A stretch of DNA of 35,096 nucleotides from Planctomycetota bacterium (GTDB lineage: Bacteria > Planctomycetota > UBA1135 > GCA-002686595): assembly GCA_016795245.1 (NCBI GenBank), contig JAEUIA010000080.1, forward strand, positions 1 to 35,096. Direction: 5' to 3'. The position numbers and the translations under genes are program-made. Below, one piece after another: positions 6,559 through 14,626 of this stretch (position 1 is the first letter of the stretch; each line of letters begins with the position of its first letter). The notes under the pieces are model-generated. The model saw only the letters and a list, made by a program, of their open reading frames with translations. It was not told the DNA's origin and did no database searches.

Positions 6559-8391
6559 TCAGACGGCCGAGAGACGCGAGTAGGCTCCACGGCGCTCGAG
6601 CAGTTGCGTGTGCGTGCCGATCTCGACCAGACGACCGTTTTCGAGCACGGCGATGCGGTCGGCGTTCTTGATCGTCGACAGCCGGTGCGCGATCACGATG
6701 ACGGTCTTGTCGGCCATCAATCGTTCGAGCGCTTCCTGCACGACGGCCTCGGATTCGGTGTCGAGTGCACTCGTTGCCTCGTCGAGCAACAGGAGCGGCG
6801 CGTCCTTCAAGAAGGCGCGCGCGATCGTCAAGCGTTGCCGCTGACCACCCGAGAGTCGCGACCCGGCGTCGGCCACGCTCGTCGCGTAGCCCTCCGGCAG
6901 CGTCACGATGAAGTTGTGGATACCCGCAGCACGCGCCGCGGCTTCGACCTCGGCCTGCGTCGCGTCGGGTTTGCCGTAGCGGATGTTCTCTTCGATGCTG
7001 GCGTGGAACAGGAACGGCGTCTGCCCGACCATCGCGTACTGTTCCGTCCACGAATCGAGCGTCAAATCCCGCAGGTCCACGCCGTCGACCGTGATCCGCC
7101 CGGAGGCCGGGTCGATGAAGCGCGCGACGAGGTCGACGATCGTGCTCTTGCCTGAGCCCGACGGTCCCACCAGCGCCAGCGTCTCACCTGGCTTGATCTC
7201 GAGGTCCAGCGCTTCGATCGCCTTTCCGTGCCCGTCCGGGTAGGCGAAGCTGACGTTCTCGAAGCGTAATCCACGGCCGATTCCATGGGCCGTCTGCGCG
7301 TCCGCGCGCTCGATGACGTCGGGCTGTTCGTCGAGCAACACCTGGATGCGCTCTGCTGCGCCGACCGTTTCTTGCACGTAGGTCACGGCGCGCGCGATCG
7401 ACTTCACGCTGGCGTACACCTGTGCGATCAGGAGGAAGAAGATCGAGACGTTGGCGATCTCACCGCCGAAGAGCCCCTGCTTCAGCATGAGCCACGCGAC
7501 GACCACGATCATCAATCCGAGGCCCACGTTGCTCGCAAAGGTCGTGAAGCTGTTGGACAGCGCCTGCGCCCGCACCATCTTCATCGAGGCGCGCACCCAG
7601 CTCTCGTTGGTGCGCGCGTACTCGTTGATCTCGCGCTCTTCCGCGCGGAACGACTTGACCGTGCGCACGCCCTGGAACATCTGCGTCAGGACCTGAACCG
7701 ACGAGCCGAGTTCCTTGCGCGACTTGGAGCTGCCCCGCTTGACTTTTTTCGACTGCCGCGCGACGCCGAAACCGATGAACACCAGTCCGATGCCGACGAC
7801 CAGGGTCGGCAACGGGGCGATGAGCGCCGCGATGGTCAAGGCCGAGATCGCGCTGACGGGTTCCTGGATCAGCTCCTTGAGCGACTGGTTGAGCAGACTC
7901 GCCGTCGACGTGACGTCGTTGTTGATGCGCGAGAGCAGGTCGCCGAAGTGACGCCGACCGTGGTAGCCCATCGACAAACCGATGACGTGACGCGCGATGC
8001 GCACACGCAGATCCGCCACGATGCGCAGCGCGACCCAGCGCGAGAGCGTCAGAAAGAGGTAGTACGTGATGGCCGCGACCAGCGCCAAAGCCGCGACGAC
8101 CACGGCGATGCGCACGCACGCCATCAACCGCTCGTCGTCGGTGCCCGCGTTGCGCACGAGCCAGCCCTCGATCGGCCGCGTGAAATCGCGAAGCCAACCG
8201 ACAGCCTCCTCCGGTTCGGAGGACGCGATGCCCGGAGCGAGCACCTTGAGCGCCGGCGAGAGGAGCGGAATCACCGCCTTCTGCGCCATCTCCGAGAACC
8301 ACGCCAGCACGATCAACAGCGCGAATGCGCCGCGGTGAGCGCGCGCATGCGGCTTGACGACGTTCCAGATCGTGCGAATCCCGGTGTTCAC
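6559..8391 (-). CDS. MsbA-like ABC exporter, permease and ATPase fused
   Basis: The product has 610 residues from a GTG start. The N-terminal half (about 20-340) carries the six-helix exporter membrane domain. The C-terminal half is the nucleotide-binding domain: Walker A GPSGSGKST (409-417), signature LSGGQRQR (513-520), Walker B LLLLDEATSALD (533-544) and switch His569. Length and layout fit homodimeric type IV exporters such as MsbA (lipid A flippase) or multidrug exporters. Sequence alone cannot distinguish these. The gene stands alone, downstream of a SurA-like gene from which it is separated by a terminator hairpin (8434-8468). Confidence 0.93.
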   Translation of the reverse strand: MNTGIRTIWNVVKPHARAHRGAFALLIVLAWFSEMAQKAVIPLLSPALKVLAPGIASSEPEEAVGWLRDFTRPIEGWLVRNAGTDDERLMACVRIAVVVAALALVAAITYYLFLTLSRWVALRIVADLRVRIARHVIGLSMGYHGRRHFGDLLSRINNDVTSTASLLNQSLKELIQEPVSAISALTIAALIAPLPTLVVGIGLVFIGFGVARQSKKVKRGSSKSRKELGSSVQVLTQMFQGVRTVKSFRAEEREINEYARTNESWVRASMKMVRAQALSNSFTTFASNVGLGLMIVVVAWLMLKQGLFGGEIANVSIFFLLIAQVYASVKSIARAVTYVQETVGAAERIQVLLDEQPDVIERADAQTAHGIGRGLRFENVSFAYPDGHGKAIEALDLEIKPGETLALVGPSGSGKSTIVDLVARFIDPASGRITVDGVDLRDLTLDSWTEQYAMVGQTPFLFHASIEENIRYGKPDATQAEVEAAARAAGIHNFIVTLPEGYATSVADAGSRLSGGQRQRLTIARAFLKDAPLLLLDEATSALDTESEAVVQEALERLMADKTVIVIAHRLSTIKNADRIAVLENGRLVEIGTHTQLLERRGAYSRLSAV

Positions 8392-8433
8392 GGCGCGGCA
8401 GTGTCGTTCAGGTACGGACCAGAGTCAAAACAG

Positions 8434-8468
8434 GCGAGGTCGCGTCGTCGGTGACGGCGCGACCTCGC
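8434..8468 (-). terminator. Rho-independent-like terminator after the SurA-like gene
   Basis: A perfect 11 bp stem, GCGAGGTCGCG paired with CGCGACCTCGC, encloses a 13-base loop. Read on the minus strand, it lies 22 bp after the stop of the 8491-10461 gene and is followed by CTGTTTTGA, a short T tract. It therefore separates that transcript from the exporter gene that starts at 8391. Confidence 0.7.
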
Positions 8469-8490
8469 GATTACCGGTGGTCGTGACGGA

Positions 8491-10461
8491 TCACGAATCC
8501 GTGGGCGTGAAACCCTTCACGTCGGCCTTGGCCACGGCTTCCTTCGTGTACTCGATGAAGGCCACGCGCAGGTAGTCGTTGTAGACCAGTTCGGCCTTCT
8601 TCGGATCGGACACGTTCAGCGGATAGGTCGGCGGGAGCCGGCGCGACACGCGAACCAGGTAGTAACCCATGGGCCCCTTGAAGGGCCCTTCGACGACGCC
8701 TTCCTTGGCGTCGAAGAAGGCGCGGTCGGTGACCGACTCGCCCGTCAACCAGTGCGTGTAGGCCGTCTCGCCGACGTAGCCCTGCAGATCGTTGCGGTAG
8801 CGCGGACCGAAGCGACCACGCTTCTTCATCCCGATGTCCGAGCCGGGCGCCTTGCCGCCTTGGGCTTCGGGGGTGGGCGGATCCCAGTACTCGGAGTGAT
8901 CGTTCATGAGCTCCGACCAGAACACGATCGGCTCGGTGAGCGACGGATCGGCCTTGAACTCGCGGCCTTCCGCTTTGGCCTTCGCGGCTTCTTCACGTTG
9001 CGCCGCCAGTTGAGCCGTGTGCGCGTCGATGCGCGCCTTGATCTCTTCCGCCTTGTTCTTCGCCCAGGTCCATCCGTTCGGTTTCCACGTGAACTTCGGG
9101 ATGTCGAAGGCCGAGATCAGCATGCACTCCGCGTCGACCTGGCCGAGGCCCATGAGCCGTGTGGCGCGATCGAGGTAGTCCTTGAGCGGCTGCGCCATCT
9201 CGCCGTTCTCACCGGGCGCGAGCTTGGGAGCCATCATCTTCTTGAAGCCCGCTTCGAGGCAGTAGTACTCCTTGTACGCCTCGACCGAGGGGAAGAAGTA
9301 GTTCTGCGTCGCGATGATCTGGAGCGTGATGTAGGTGCCCGCGAATTGCTTCTGCAGATCGGCCAGCGCCTGATTGCAGGCGGCCCCGTCGAGCAGCGCG
9401 CCGTCGGCACGCAGGCGATCCGCCGTGGCGATCGAGGCTATGAACCAGCGCTTGGCCAGTTCGATCTCGTTCTTCGTGACGGTGTCCTTGACCTCGTTCC
9501 ACATGTCGGCCGTGGTCAGGACCATTTCGGGCTTGCCGTCGTGGTTCTTGTCGGCGGTCAGCACCAGATCATCGGGCAAACCGTCGAACGAGGTCTTGAA
9601 GTCGATCGTGTTGTAGAGGGCATCGCGCACGATCTGCAGCATCATCTGCGAGTAGATGCTGTCTTCCTTCTTGAGCGGCTCGCCGGTCTTGTCGGCGAAT
9701 TCGCGGCGCATCTTGTAGCTGTTGAACGCGTCGTCGATCAGCGGTTGTCCGGAGTCGGCGCGCACCGATTCGACCGTGCTCTCGGGCCAGTCGGCCGGGT
9801 CCTCAGGGAAGAAAACGTGGTCGAAATACAGCGTCTGGCGCAGGTTGCGCTTGTACCACTCGAGCGAGCGGAACGCGCGGTTGATCTCGGCCTCGAGGTC
9901 GAGCACCGGGTAGCGCTTGCGGAAGTCGTCGAGCTTGCTCTTGAGTTCGGTCTGGAATTCGGCCTCGGTCGGCTTCAGCACTTCCTCGAGGCGGCGGCGC
10001 TCGGCCGCGGCGGCTTCGCTGCGCGCCTTGCTGAATTCAGGCTTGTTCAGGGTCTCGACGTAGGCCTTGGCGTAGGCGTCCTCGTAGACCTTCTGGCGTG
10101 CCTCAGGAGTTTCGTAGGTCTGGCCCTCGATCGCCGCCAGCGCGGCCTTCATCGCGATCGGCGACACCTGCATCTCGACCGACTCGTCACCGGCGATGCG
10201 CGCGCGGCGTCCGATCTCGTCGTCGATGATCAGATTGATGCGGTGCATCTCGACCGCCATGCGGCAGGGGCCGTTGATCAGCGCGCGCTTGATCTCGTTG
10301 TCGCTGACGCGCTTGCCGTTCACGATCAGGGGCTCGCCGAACTCCGACGAGGCGACGACCGCGGATTTCTCCACGGGTTGGCTGCCAGCGGCCTCTGCAC
10401 CCAGCCCGAAAGCCAGGAAGCCGGAGGCGGTGAGTCCGAACAGGATGTGTCTGGGATCCAT
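8491..10461 (-). CDS. Secreted SurA/PpiC-like (parvulin-related) protein
   Basis: The 656-residue product has an N-terminal export signal (hydrophobic 8-22, likely cut near AEAAG). Residues about 43-62 (GEPLIVNGKRVSDNEIKRAL) resemble the start of the SurA chaperone domain. Residues 582-608 (FFDAKEGVVEGPFKGPMGYY and the following LVRVSRR) match the last strands of a parvulin rotamase, in which the chain ends with a G-Y-hydrophobic-V pattern. The middle is a long charged helical region with no family I recognise, including DKNHDGKPEM, which looks like a calcium-loop motif. The role is probably periplasmic folding or outer-membrane protein delivery. It diverges from a unit that includes another SurA-N-like lipoprotein (11481-12197). 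Catalytic activity is uncertain because the other parvulin residues are not evident. Confidence 0.65.
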   Translation of the reverse strand: MDPRHILFGLTASGFLAFGLGAEAAGSQPVEKSAVVASSEFGEPLIVNGKRVSDNEIKRALINGPCRMAVEMHRINLIIDDEIGRRARIAGDESVEMQVSPIAMKAALAAIEGQTYETPEARQKVYEDAYAKAYVETLNKPEFSKARSEAAAAERRRLEEVLKPTEAEFQTELKSKLDDFRKRYPVLDLEAEINRAFRSLEWYKRNLRQTLYFDHVFFPEDPADWPESTVESVRADSGQPLIDDAFNSYKMRREFADKTGEPLKKEDSIYSQMMLQIVRDALYNTIDFKTSFDGLPDDLVLTADKNHDGKPEMVLTTADMWNEVKDTVTKNEIELAKRWFIASIATADRLRADGALLDGAACNQALADLQKQFAGTYITLQIIATQNYFFPSVEAYKEYYCLEAGFKKMMAPKLAPGENGEMAQPLKDYLDRATRLMGLGQVDAECMLISAFDIPKFTWKPNGWTWAKNKAEEIKARIDAHTAQLAAQREEAAKAKAEGREFKADPSLTEPIVFWSELMNDHSEYWDPPTPEAQGGKAPGSDIGMKKRGRFGPRYRNDLQGYVGETAYTHWLTGESVTDRAFFDAKEGVVEGPFKGPMGYYLVRVSRRLPPTYPLNVSDPKKAELVYNDYLRVAFIEYTKEAVAKADVKGFTPTDS

Positions 10462-10726
10462 GACAAAAATCTCGGAGGAGGGGTGGTCTAGCTCGGGCGA
10501 AAGGCGCGCGAAGTGGCGCCAGGGGGCTCTCGGGCCCCTCTGCGGGGGCGAATTTGGGTCGAGTAGCCTACGAGCCCCGCGCCGAAACGGTGAACTGTTT
10601 TTTGGAGCGGGCCCCGAGCCCCCGGTCGAGCGGAAGTTCCTGATAGTCTATGGAGGAACGCGGCGCCCGCCCGACCTCCCCAAGCCCCGCGGCGGGGTGA
10701 ATCCAGCAGGGCCCGCCCCACACGCC

Positions 10727-11440
10727 ATGTCCAGATTGATGCTCTACACCCCGCGCACGATCGCGCTCGTCTGCGAGCTCTTTCACCCGCCCATGGCTCC
10801 CGATCCCGCGCCGATCCAGCGGGTGCACAATCAGCTCTACCGCGACGGCGATCCGCCCTATTCGAGCTTCGCGGTGACGAACGGCGGCGCGGTGCTGTCG
10901 AATCCGGTGCAGTCACCCGGTGCGAGTTCGCTGGCCGCGTTCCTGCCCGACCGGTTCCAGTTCCGCGAGGAGCTCTCGAGCCTGACGTACGACGATTTCG
11001 CGACGCGCGTGCGCTCGGTTTCGGCGCAGGTCAGCGCCGCGCGCGGACTCCCGATCTTCACTTCGCAGCACGTGACGCTGCGCACGCTCGTCAACCCGCG
11101 CACCTACAGGGACAGCCGCGAGTACTTGAAGCACGGCATGTTCGGCTTCGACGACGAGATGGAAGCCTTCGGCCGCGAGCCGGCACTGCTCGGAATCCGG
11201 CTGGTGTTCCCGGCCGTCGAGGGCCGCCCCGAGAGTCACGCGGTGCGCATCGAGTCGTTCAGCAGCGACGCGCGCTCGTTGTTCCTCGAGATCGTCTCGA
11301 GCTACGGCCCGATCGTGACCAACAACGGCCTGGCCGAGGTCGAGGCCAACATCCTGGCCAGCTACCGCTTCGTCACCGAACAGACGATGCGCTTCATCGG
11401 CGGCTTCGACACGGTCGGCGTGGAGCCGGACGAATCGTGA
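10727..11440 (+). CDS. Conserved-looking protein of unknown function
   Basis: The 237-residue product is taken from the ATG at 10727; a second in-frame ATG at 10742 is possible. The reading frame extends back to 10196, but that part is low-complexity and runs antisense to the divergent gene. There is no signal peptide or membrane helix. The sequence alternates strands and helices (TPRTIALVCELFHPP, NGGAVLSNPVQSPGASS, ESHAVRIESFSSDAR), suggesting a compact cytoplasmic alpha/beta protein. I do not recognise the family. It is the first gene of the 10727-14320 plus-strand cluster. A small hairpin (AACGCG 11440-11445 with CGCGTT 11453-11458) follows its stop, so the next gene may be partly attenuated. 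Confidence 0.7.
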   Translation: MSRLMLYTPRTIALVCELFHPPMAPDPAPIQRVHNQLYRDGDPPYSSFAVTNGGAVLSNPVQSPGASSLAAFLPDRFQFREELSSLTYDDFATRVRSVSAQVSAARGLPIFTSQHVTLRTLVNPRTYRDSREYLKHGMFGFDDEMEAFGREPALLGIRLVFPAVEGRPESHAVRIESFSSDARSLFLEIVSSYGPIVTNNGLAEVEANILASYRFVTEQTMRFIGGFDTVGVEPDES

Positions 11441-11480
11441 ACGCGGGAAACACGCGTTGCTTCGAGTGCTAGGAGCCGGT

Positions 11481-12197
11481 GTGAACGGTTCGATTTCCAA
11501 GCTGCGCATCTCGGTGCCCGCCTGCGTCGCGGCACTCGTGGGAGCCTGCGCGCTCGCTGCTTGCGAACCGGCCGCGCCGCCGCCGCGCGTGTGGCCCGCT
11601 GGTACGGTGTTCGCGCTCGACGGCGCCCCCATCTCGGCGGCTGAAATCGATGCGGTCGGTGACATCGTCGCTCAATTCGACCCCGACAGCGTCCCCGCTC
11701 AGTTGCGCCGCGTCGCGCTGACCAACGTGATCCTGCCGCGCACGGCGGGCATCCTGCTCGCCGGCCCAAAACGCGAGGAAGCGCGCGCCAAGGCGCTCGA
11801 ATGTCAGCGACTCCTCGTGGCCGGCACCGCGCTCGACGGGCCGCTGGACGGCACGCTCGCGGGTGTCGTGCGGAGCACGCGCGAGGGCAGCGTTACGAAC
11901 CTCGGGTTCGAGGCCTGGGCGTACGCGATGACGGCCCCCATCGGCGTGTGGTCCGCTCCGCTCGAGACCGTCGGCGCCTTCGAGCTGGTGCGCGTCGACG
12001 AGCGCTCGAGCGCCGGTTCGCCGCGCGAGATGCGCTTCACCGTCTCGACCTGGGTCGTGCCCTACGTCGACCCCGAGAATCCGCGCGGTGTGATCGAGGA
12101 ACGGCTCGCCCGCGCGAAGCTCGAGTTCGTGGATCCGGAGTGGGCGGATATCGTGCCTGAGTATTGGAAGCACCGCTTGCGTGGAGGAAAACCCTAG
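11481..12197 (+). CDS. Lipoprotein with SurA N-domain-like segment
   Basis: The product has 238 residues from the GTG at 11481, chosen because AGGAG lies five bases upstream; an in-frame TTG at 11457 has no such site. The N-terminus is a lipoprotein signal with LAAC at 25-28, so the mature protein is probably lipid-anchored. GTVFALDGAPISAAEIDAVG resembles the motif that opens SurA/PpiC chaperone domains, but no parvulin catalytic domain follows. The next gene starts on the base after this stop codon, so the two are probably co-translated. A periplasmic chaperone or assembly role is an inference supported by the divergent SurA-like gene. Confidence 0.72.
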   Translation: MNGSISKLRISVPACVAALVGACALAACEPAAPPPRVWPAGTVFALDGAPISAAEIDAVGDIVAQFDPDSVPAQLRRVALTNVILPRTAGILLAGPKREEARAKALECQRLLVAGTALDGPLDGTLAGVVRSTREGSVTNLGFEAWAYAMTAPIGVWSAPLETVGAFELVRVDERSSAGSPREMRFTVSTWVVPYVDPENPRGVIEERLARAKLEFVDPEWADIVPEYWKHRLRGGKP

Positions 12198-13109
12198 ATG
12201 AAGTCCCTGGCCACTCTGTGCGTCGCGCTGATCGCGGCGCTGTCGTTCACCGCGCCGCTCGTGCGCGCGGAAGATCCGCCCAAGCCCGGCGAGACGCCGA
12301 AACCCGCGACCAAGGAGATCGTGCGCCTGACCGAGTGGCCGAAGCCGGCGGACAAGAGTCAAGTGCTGACGGACATCGAGCGCGTGTGCAAGGCGCACAT
12401 CCCCGAGATGGCGCAGCAAGGACACGAAGGCTTGCTCGCCGAGGGCGGAGCTTGTGTCCCGTTCGTGCTCGAACGCTACGGGCGCGAGCGCGACGAGGCG
12501 GTGCAGAAACGCCTGTTCGACGTGCTGCTCGCGACGACCGGGGCCGAGCACACGCGCTTGTTGGCCAAGGAATTCGGCTCGAAATACCTGCCGACGCGCA
12601 CGTTCGCACTGTGGCGCGCGGCGCAATTCCCCGATCCGGAATTGCGCAAGGATGCCGATGCGGCCTGGACACGCGTCTCGAAACAGGGCGACAAGGCCGA
12701 CACCGAAGAGCGCTACGCGGCCGCGTTGTGCTGCGCTTCGACCGGCTCGATCGTCGGACTGCCGGGCCTGTGGGACGCGACGAACACGCCCAAGGAATGG
12801 GACAAGAAGAAGAACGAATTGCGCGCGGCGTTGAACGGCGCACGCGGCAAGGAGGCCACCGCCTACGTGCTCGCCAAGCTCGACGACAAGGCGGATCGCA
12901 AGATCAAGGTCTGCGCGTTGCGCATGCTGGCCGCGTGCGGCGACAAGGATTCGGCCGCGCGCGTGCGTCCGTTCCTCGACGACGAAGACAATCAGATCCG
13001 CGTCGCGGCGATCAACGCGCTGCGCGGGATCATCGACGGTGACGAACCGATCGAGAACCTGTCGGCCTTCGAAGCGATCGAGCTGGCCAAGAAATGGAAG
13101 AGTCGCTGA
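12198..13109 (+). CDS. Exported HEAT-repeat-like protein
   Basis: The 303-residue product has a clear Sec signal (about 1-24, cut after VRA). The mature part is alpha-helical. Its end reads as HEAT-type repeats: DRKIKVCALRMLAACGD and DNQIRVAAINALRGIIDG. Such repeats form protein-binding solenoids. The start is the ATG immediately following the lipoprotein stop codon, and the end overlaps the next gene (TGATG). It is probably a periplasmic scaffold working with its neighbours. No enzymatic motif is visible. Confidence 0.78.
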   Translation: MKSLATLCVALIAALSFTAPLVRAEDPPKPGETPKPATKEIVRLTEWPKPADKSQVLTDIERVCKAHIPEMAQQGHEGLLAEGGACVPFVLERYGRERDEAVQKRLFDVLLATTGAEHTRLLAKEFGSKYLPTRTFALWRAAQFPDPELRKDADAAWTRVSKQGDKADTEERYAAALCCASTGSIVGLPGLWDATNTPKEWDKKKNELRAALNGARGKEATAYVLAKLDDKADRKIKVCALRMLAACGDKDSAARVRPFLDDEDNQIRVAAINALRGIIDGDEPIENLSAFEAIELAKKWKSR

Positions 13110-14320
13110 TGAATCTCACTCTCGCTGCCGCGCTGGCCCTCGCGCTGGTCGTGCCTGTCGGGCAAAGGGACAAGAAGCGCCCCAACGACCCGGCCAACGA
13201 TCCCTACACGCAGAACGATCCGGAAATCCTGAAGGCGGCCGGGATCGTTTCGTTGGGCGGATTCGATTTCGGAAAGTCGGGGTGGACAACCACGAAGGTC
13301 GACGAGCTCCTGGCTTCGAACGAGATTCGCTGGGTCGAGACCGAACACTTCAAGATCGGTTTCGCGCTGGATTCGTACAAGGTCAAGCTCGACGAGAAGA
13401 AGAAGATCATCGCCGAACTGACGCGCCTGAAAGCCGTGATGCCGAAGATCCAGCCCGAGAACGGCACGCTGGATCCGTGGGTACGTCTCTATCTGACCGC
13501 GCAGCGGTGCGAGGACATCTACAAGCGCTTCTTGGAGATCACGTGTGCCGAAGCGGCTGAATTCGCGGACGGCACGGGCGTGTATTCGGGCGGCTACAAG
13601 GGCGAGGGCCCGTATCTAGGGATGAAGGAGAAGTACGAAGTCTTCATCCTGCCGACCGAGGGCGCACAAGTGACGTGGCTCAACGCGAACACGGGCTTGA
13701 GCATCCGCAACACGCAGCGCTGGCACTTCACCGACCGCGGCGCGATCTCGGTCGTGATGCACGCGCGCCAAGGTCAGCTGCGCATCGACGCGGCGCTGCA
13801 CGGGCACATCGCGTTCAACCTGGCGCACAATCTGTACGACGGGCTCAATCACTACAGCTACGACACGCCGGTGTGGCTGCACGAAGGACTCGCGCACTTC
13901 ATGGAGCGCGAGATCGACCCCGAGCACAACTCGTTCGACTCGGGCGAAGGCGCCGTCGCGAACGTGACCAGCAAGAGCAATTGGAGGCCGGAGGTGGTGA
14001 AGCTGATCAACTCCGGCGAAGCCACGCGCATGGCTGAGCTGATGGCGCTCAAGACCTTCTCCGAGCTCAAGCTGCCGCACCACTTCACGACCTGGTCTAT
14101 GGTCGATTTCCTGATGGCGACGCGGCCCACCGAGTTCGCGAAGTACCTGTGGGCCATCAAGCGCAACTACAACGAACAGGGCCTGCCGACCGGCTCGAAA
14201 CTGCCCGACTGGCACCGCGATCAGGTCAAGGAGATCTTCGGCTGGAGCTACGCCGAATTCGACGAGGCGTGGCGGACCTGGGTGCTGGCCGAGTACACGA
14301 AACCTCCGGGCAAGGGCTAG
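13109..14320 (+). CDS. Exported peptidase MA-like protein with a degenerate zinc site
   Basis: The product has 403 residues from the ATG that overlaps the previous stop (TGATG), with a short signal-like N-terminus (2-18). The C-terminal half follows the gluzincin peptidase-MA/DUF1570 layout seen in many secreted bacterial proteins. VWLHEGLAHFMERE (256-269) corresponds to the WLNEGLAEY block carrying the third zinc ligand, and WSYAEFDEAWRTWV is the usual tail. The HExxH helix should lie about 20 residues earlier, but the sequence there is FNLAH (236-240), so the first histidine and the catalytic glutamate are missing. It is most likely a pseudo-peptidase used for binding. It ends the 10727-14320 cluster. 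Confidence 0.75.
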   Translation: MNLTLAAALALALVVPVGQRDKKRPNDPANDPYTQNDPEILKAAGIVSLGGFDFGKSGWTTTKVDELLASNEIRWVETEHFKIGFALDSYKVKLDEKKKIIAELTRLKAVMPKIQPENGTLDPWVRLYLTAQRCEDIYKRFLEITCAEAAEFADGTGVYSGGYKGEGPYLGMKEKYEVFILPTEGAQVTWLNANTGLSIRNTQRWHFTDRGAISVVMHARQGQLRIDAALHGHIAFNLAHNLYDGLNHYSYDTPVWLHEGLAHFMEREIDPEHNSFDSGEGAVANVTSKSNWRPEVVKLINSGEATRMAELMALKTFSELKLPHHFTTWSMVDFLMATRPTEFAKYLWAIKRNYNEQGLPTGSKLPDWHRDQVKEIFGWSYAEFDEAWRTWVLAEYTKPPGKG

Positions 14321-14626
14321 ATCCACACCGCCGTACGGTCTCCCGGAGCCTCTCCCCGACCCGCGCGCTCGGAATCGGATATACTTTTCCGGCCTTTCTG
14401 CCGAGCCGACCCACTTCTCCCGGGGGTCGGAAAATCGGCCAGCGGGGCCGGCGCCGCGACGAATGCGGTCGGCTCGATCGAGTCGATGAGTGGAGATTCG
14501 GAAAGCCTGGCCCGCGGCCGGAATTCCCGGCGATACTCCATAAGCGCACGCTGACGTGAGAATCGAGTTCGTGAAGGCCCTGCTCGCGGCCGTCCGTCCG
14601 ACTCGCGCACCGAATTGCCCCTGCTG
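14321..14626 (+). other. Long leader region before the radical SAM genes
   Basis: This 306 bp gap has no credible gene. A TATACT hexamer at 14380-14385 is a good -10 candidate, although no clear -35 box precedes it. A transcript from there would have a leader of about 235 bases. The leader can form a 7 bp hairpin, CCGACCC 14406-14412 with GGGTCGG 14424-14430, and further GC-rich foldings. I looked for a cobalamin riboswitch because the downstream enzymes bind B12, but I find no B12-box-like GCCACTG. The leader may be regulatory, but no known class is recognised. Confidence 0.45.

Noticed and set aside
8752..10491. Long plus-strand frame opposite the SurA-like gene
   Set aside because: It is an antisense shadow rich in Arg, Val and Leu. 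The minus-strand gene has the signal peptide, motifs and natural composition.
14380..14626. Cobalamin riboswitch before the B12-binding enzymes
   Set aside because: No B12-box-like GCCACTG sequence or typical peripheral helices are visible.
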